Shown here in pieces: positions 62,865-64,000 of a stretch of DNA of 64,000 bases. Positions within the stretch are counted from its first letter, which is position 1. Every line of letters begins with the position of its first letter. Position numbers and translations under genes: made by a program. Location of the stretch: contig CACEBC010000009.1 of the NCBI GenBank assembly GCA_902557735.1, positions 1 through 64,000 on the forward strand, written 5' to 3'. The DNA comes from Porticoccaceae bacterium (GTDB lineage: Bacteria; Pseudomonadota; Gammaproteobacteria; Pseudomonadales; Porticoccaceae). The notes under the pieces are model-generated. The model searched no databases. It worked only from the letters and a program-made list of their open reading frames with translations, and was not told where the DNA came from.

Positions 62865-63443
62865 TTAATATTCCTCAAACAGAAATTGATAAATTTGCTC
62901 AAGATAATATTGATAATTGGTAAAAGAGTGGTTTCCGCCTTGCTCAACAATGGTCGAACAGCCTGCATAGTATTCTACTGCATCTCTGTAATCTAACACC
63001 TCATCACCACTTTGCAATAGGACAAGGTAGTTCGACTTATTTTTTATCTTTTCGTGAGCATTATCGCGATACTCTTCGATATGACGAGGCTCCAGGGTCC
63101 AAAACTCAGTGCCCTGAAAATTTTTATGTTTGCCAAGCAAATCTTCCATCCCTTTGGCTGGGTCTACAGCGGGATTCACTAACACCCCTCTCAGATCATA
63201 TTTCTCAATCAAACATGTGGCAAAAAAACCTCCCATCGAGCTTCCAACCATGTGCACGGTTCGACCTTCTAAGGGAGCAATCTCGTTCTCAAGCATATCC
63301 ATTGCGGCATGGGCAAATGGCGGTATGGCAGGACAAAGGAAATCAACAGTTGGGGCTCGGTGGGCAAACCACTCTCTAGTTAACCTCGCCTTCTTTGATT
63401 TGGGAGAGCTATTAAGTCCGTGAAGATACAGCAATGTAAACAT
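62865..63443 (-). CDS. yqiA: YqiA-type alpha/beta-hydrolase esterase
   Basis: A 192-residue small alpha/beta hydrolase. The N-terminus LLYLHGLNSSPKSKKA is family-typical, the nucleophile elbow is GSSMGG with Ser69, and the acid/base appear in QSGDEVLDYRDA and GGNHSF. E. coli YqiA hydrolyses short acyl esters; its biological substrate is unknown. The ATG at 63443 (MFTLLYLHG) is preferred over the longer ORF. It lies 19 bp upstream of parE in the same direction. Confidence 0.92.
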   Translation of the reverse strand: MFTLLYLHGLNSSPKSKKARLTREWFAHRAPTVDFLCPAIPPFAHAAMDMLENEIAPLEGRTVHMVGSSMGGFFATCLIEKYDLRGVLVNPAVDPAKGMEDLLGKHKNFQGTEFWTLEPRHIEEYRDNAHEKIKNKSNYLVLLQSGDEVLDYRDAVEYYAGCSTIVEQGGNHSFTNYQYYLEQIYQFLFEEY

Positions 63444-63525
63444 ATGCTTAGAATTACTCAATCCAGTCAAATCCAGCAGTTCAAGCTATCTGCATTGCAA
63501 CGGTGATTATTCTCTATAGGACCGA

Positions 63526-63966
63526 TCAATTTGAGGTTTCAATTTTAGCTAGACTGCTACGACTACCATAAGATAATAATTCACTCAGAAAAACATTCCA
63601 TTGCCACTTCTCATCTCTCGATTGCATACCTGAGGATTCCGACAGCACAAAAGGAATCGTTCTATCTCTGCACCACTCGACCACTTCTGCCATCTTTGCA
63701 TCGTGATAAACGCGAACTTTTAAATCAATATCTGTAAGCCATGCAGGACAAGAGCTTGGCGCTGTTATGCGCACCAAACTAGTATATTTGGTCACCTCAA
63801 TCACTTTAAGCGAAACTCCGCCTTCAGAAAACTCATCAACGAGGTAGCTTGTTGAATAACCAACCTCATAGGTTTTGCCCATTATTCGTCTTAAGCGGTT
63901 ATAGTTAAGCTCGCATTCCTCATGAAGCAGCTCCAAGTTTACAGATTTATTTCTGTTCCCAAGCAC
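63526..63966 (-). CDS. yqiB: DUF1249 protein (YqiB type)
   Basis: A 146-residue protein of unknown function, DUF1249, recognised from LLHEECELNYNRLRRIM and the C-terminal NVFLSELLSYG, and by its place next to yqiA-parE. The start is a GTG at 63966; the frame stays open to the window edge, so a start further upstream cannot be excluded. In related genomes nudF usually precedes it; the last 34 bases of the window could be its 3' end but are too short to say. Confidence 0.8.
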   Translation of the reverse strand: MLGNRNKSVNLELLHEECELNYNRLRRIMGKTYEVGYSTSYLVDEFSEGGVSLKVIEVTKYTSLVRITAPSSCPAWLTDIDLKVRVYHDAKMAEVVEWCRDRTIPFVLSESSGMQSRDEKWQWNVFLSELLSYGSRSSLAKIETSN

Positions 63967-64000
63967 CTTTCCATCCCGAATTTTCGAAATTGCAGTATAG

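Noticed and set aside
1-64000. CRISPR array, tRNA, rRNA, prophage or integron search
   Set aside because: No regularly spaced direct repeats, cloverleaf-like ends, rRNA motifs, integrase genes or phage modules were seen in any intergenic stretch.

Overview
The window is a chromosomal segment of a free-living, probably marine gammaproteobacterium. The evidence is gene order and gene type: a 13-gene nuo operon with fused nuoCD, xseB-ispA-dxs, glnA-ntrB-ntrC divergent from typA, a YibN-like rhodanese next to secB, gpmI-envC-ctpA, and parC-parE-yqiA-yqiB. No CRISPR array, rRNA, tRNA or intact mobile element was seen. I cannot place it below class level.

Layout. 1-2.4 kb: 3' end of a GH1 glycosidase, a Bcr/CflA-type efflux pump and a small TIGR02444-type protein. 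2.7-17.3 kb: complete Complex I operon, nuoA to nuoN, mostly translationally coupled, with an unannotated 18-codon ORF filling the only sizeable gap (nuoI-nuoJ). 17.3-18.0 kb: non-coding stretch with a possible transposase relic and a long hairpin. 18.0-19.6 kb: acyl-CoA dehydrogenase plus SnoaL-like protein. 19.9-23.1 kb: exonuclease VII small subunit and isoprenoid precursor genes, closed by a bidirectional terminator.

23.2-38.8 kb is a phosphate-starvation island and the most interesting part. It holds phoB-phoR, pstSCAB-phoU, a decayed porin gene, and a two-gene operon encoding a TonB-dependent receptor and a lipoprotein made of two copies of a beta-helix-like module. Four promoters carry Pho-box half-sites repeated exactly every 11 bp: the receptor operon, pstS, the porin (opposite strand, same intergenic region) and phoB. 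This ties the uncharacterised receptor/lipoprotein pair to PhoB control and suggests a dedicated outer-membrane route for a phosphorus-containing substrate.

38.8-41.8 kb: small conserved proteins, a PHP phosphoesterase, a rhodanese-like protein lacking the catalytic Cys, and secB. 41.8-47.9 kb: nitrogen regulation, with ntrC, ntrB and a eukaryotic-like type II glutamine synthetase in place of the usual 470-residue GlnA. A sigma54 promoter and two NtrC operators lie upstream of glnA, and another operator lies upstream of ntrB. 47.8-58.7 kb: DNA repair (tag), D-Tyr-tRNA deacylase (dtd), murein recycling (mpl), PPi-type phosphofructokinase, an RND-family exporter, phosphoglycerate mutase, EnvC and a C-terminal processing protease. 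58.7-64 kb: topoisomerase IV genes parC and parE, then yqiA and yqiB at the right edge.

Genes are tightly packed, and several convergent neighbours overlap at their 3' ends. Start sites were moved from the longest ORF to internal starts where a Shine-Dalgarno sequence, family length or coupling to the upstream stop supports it.
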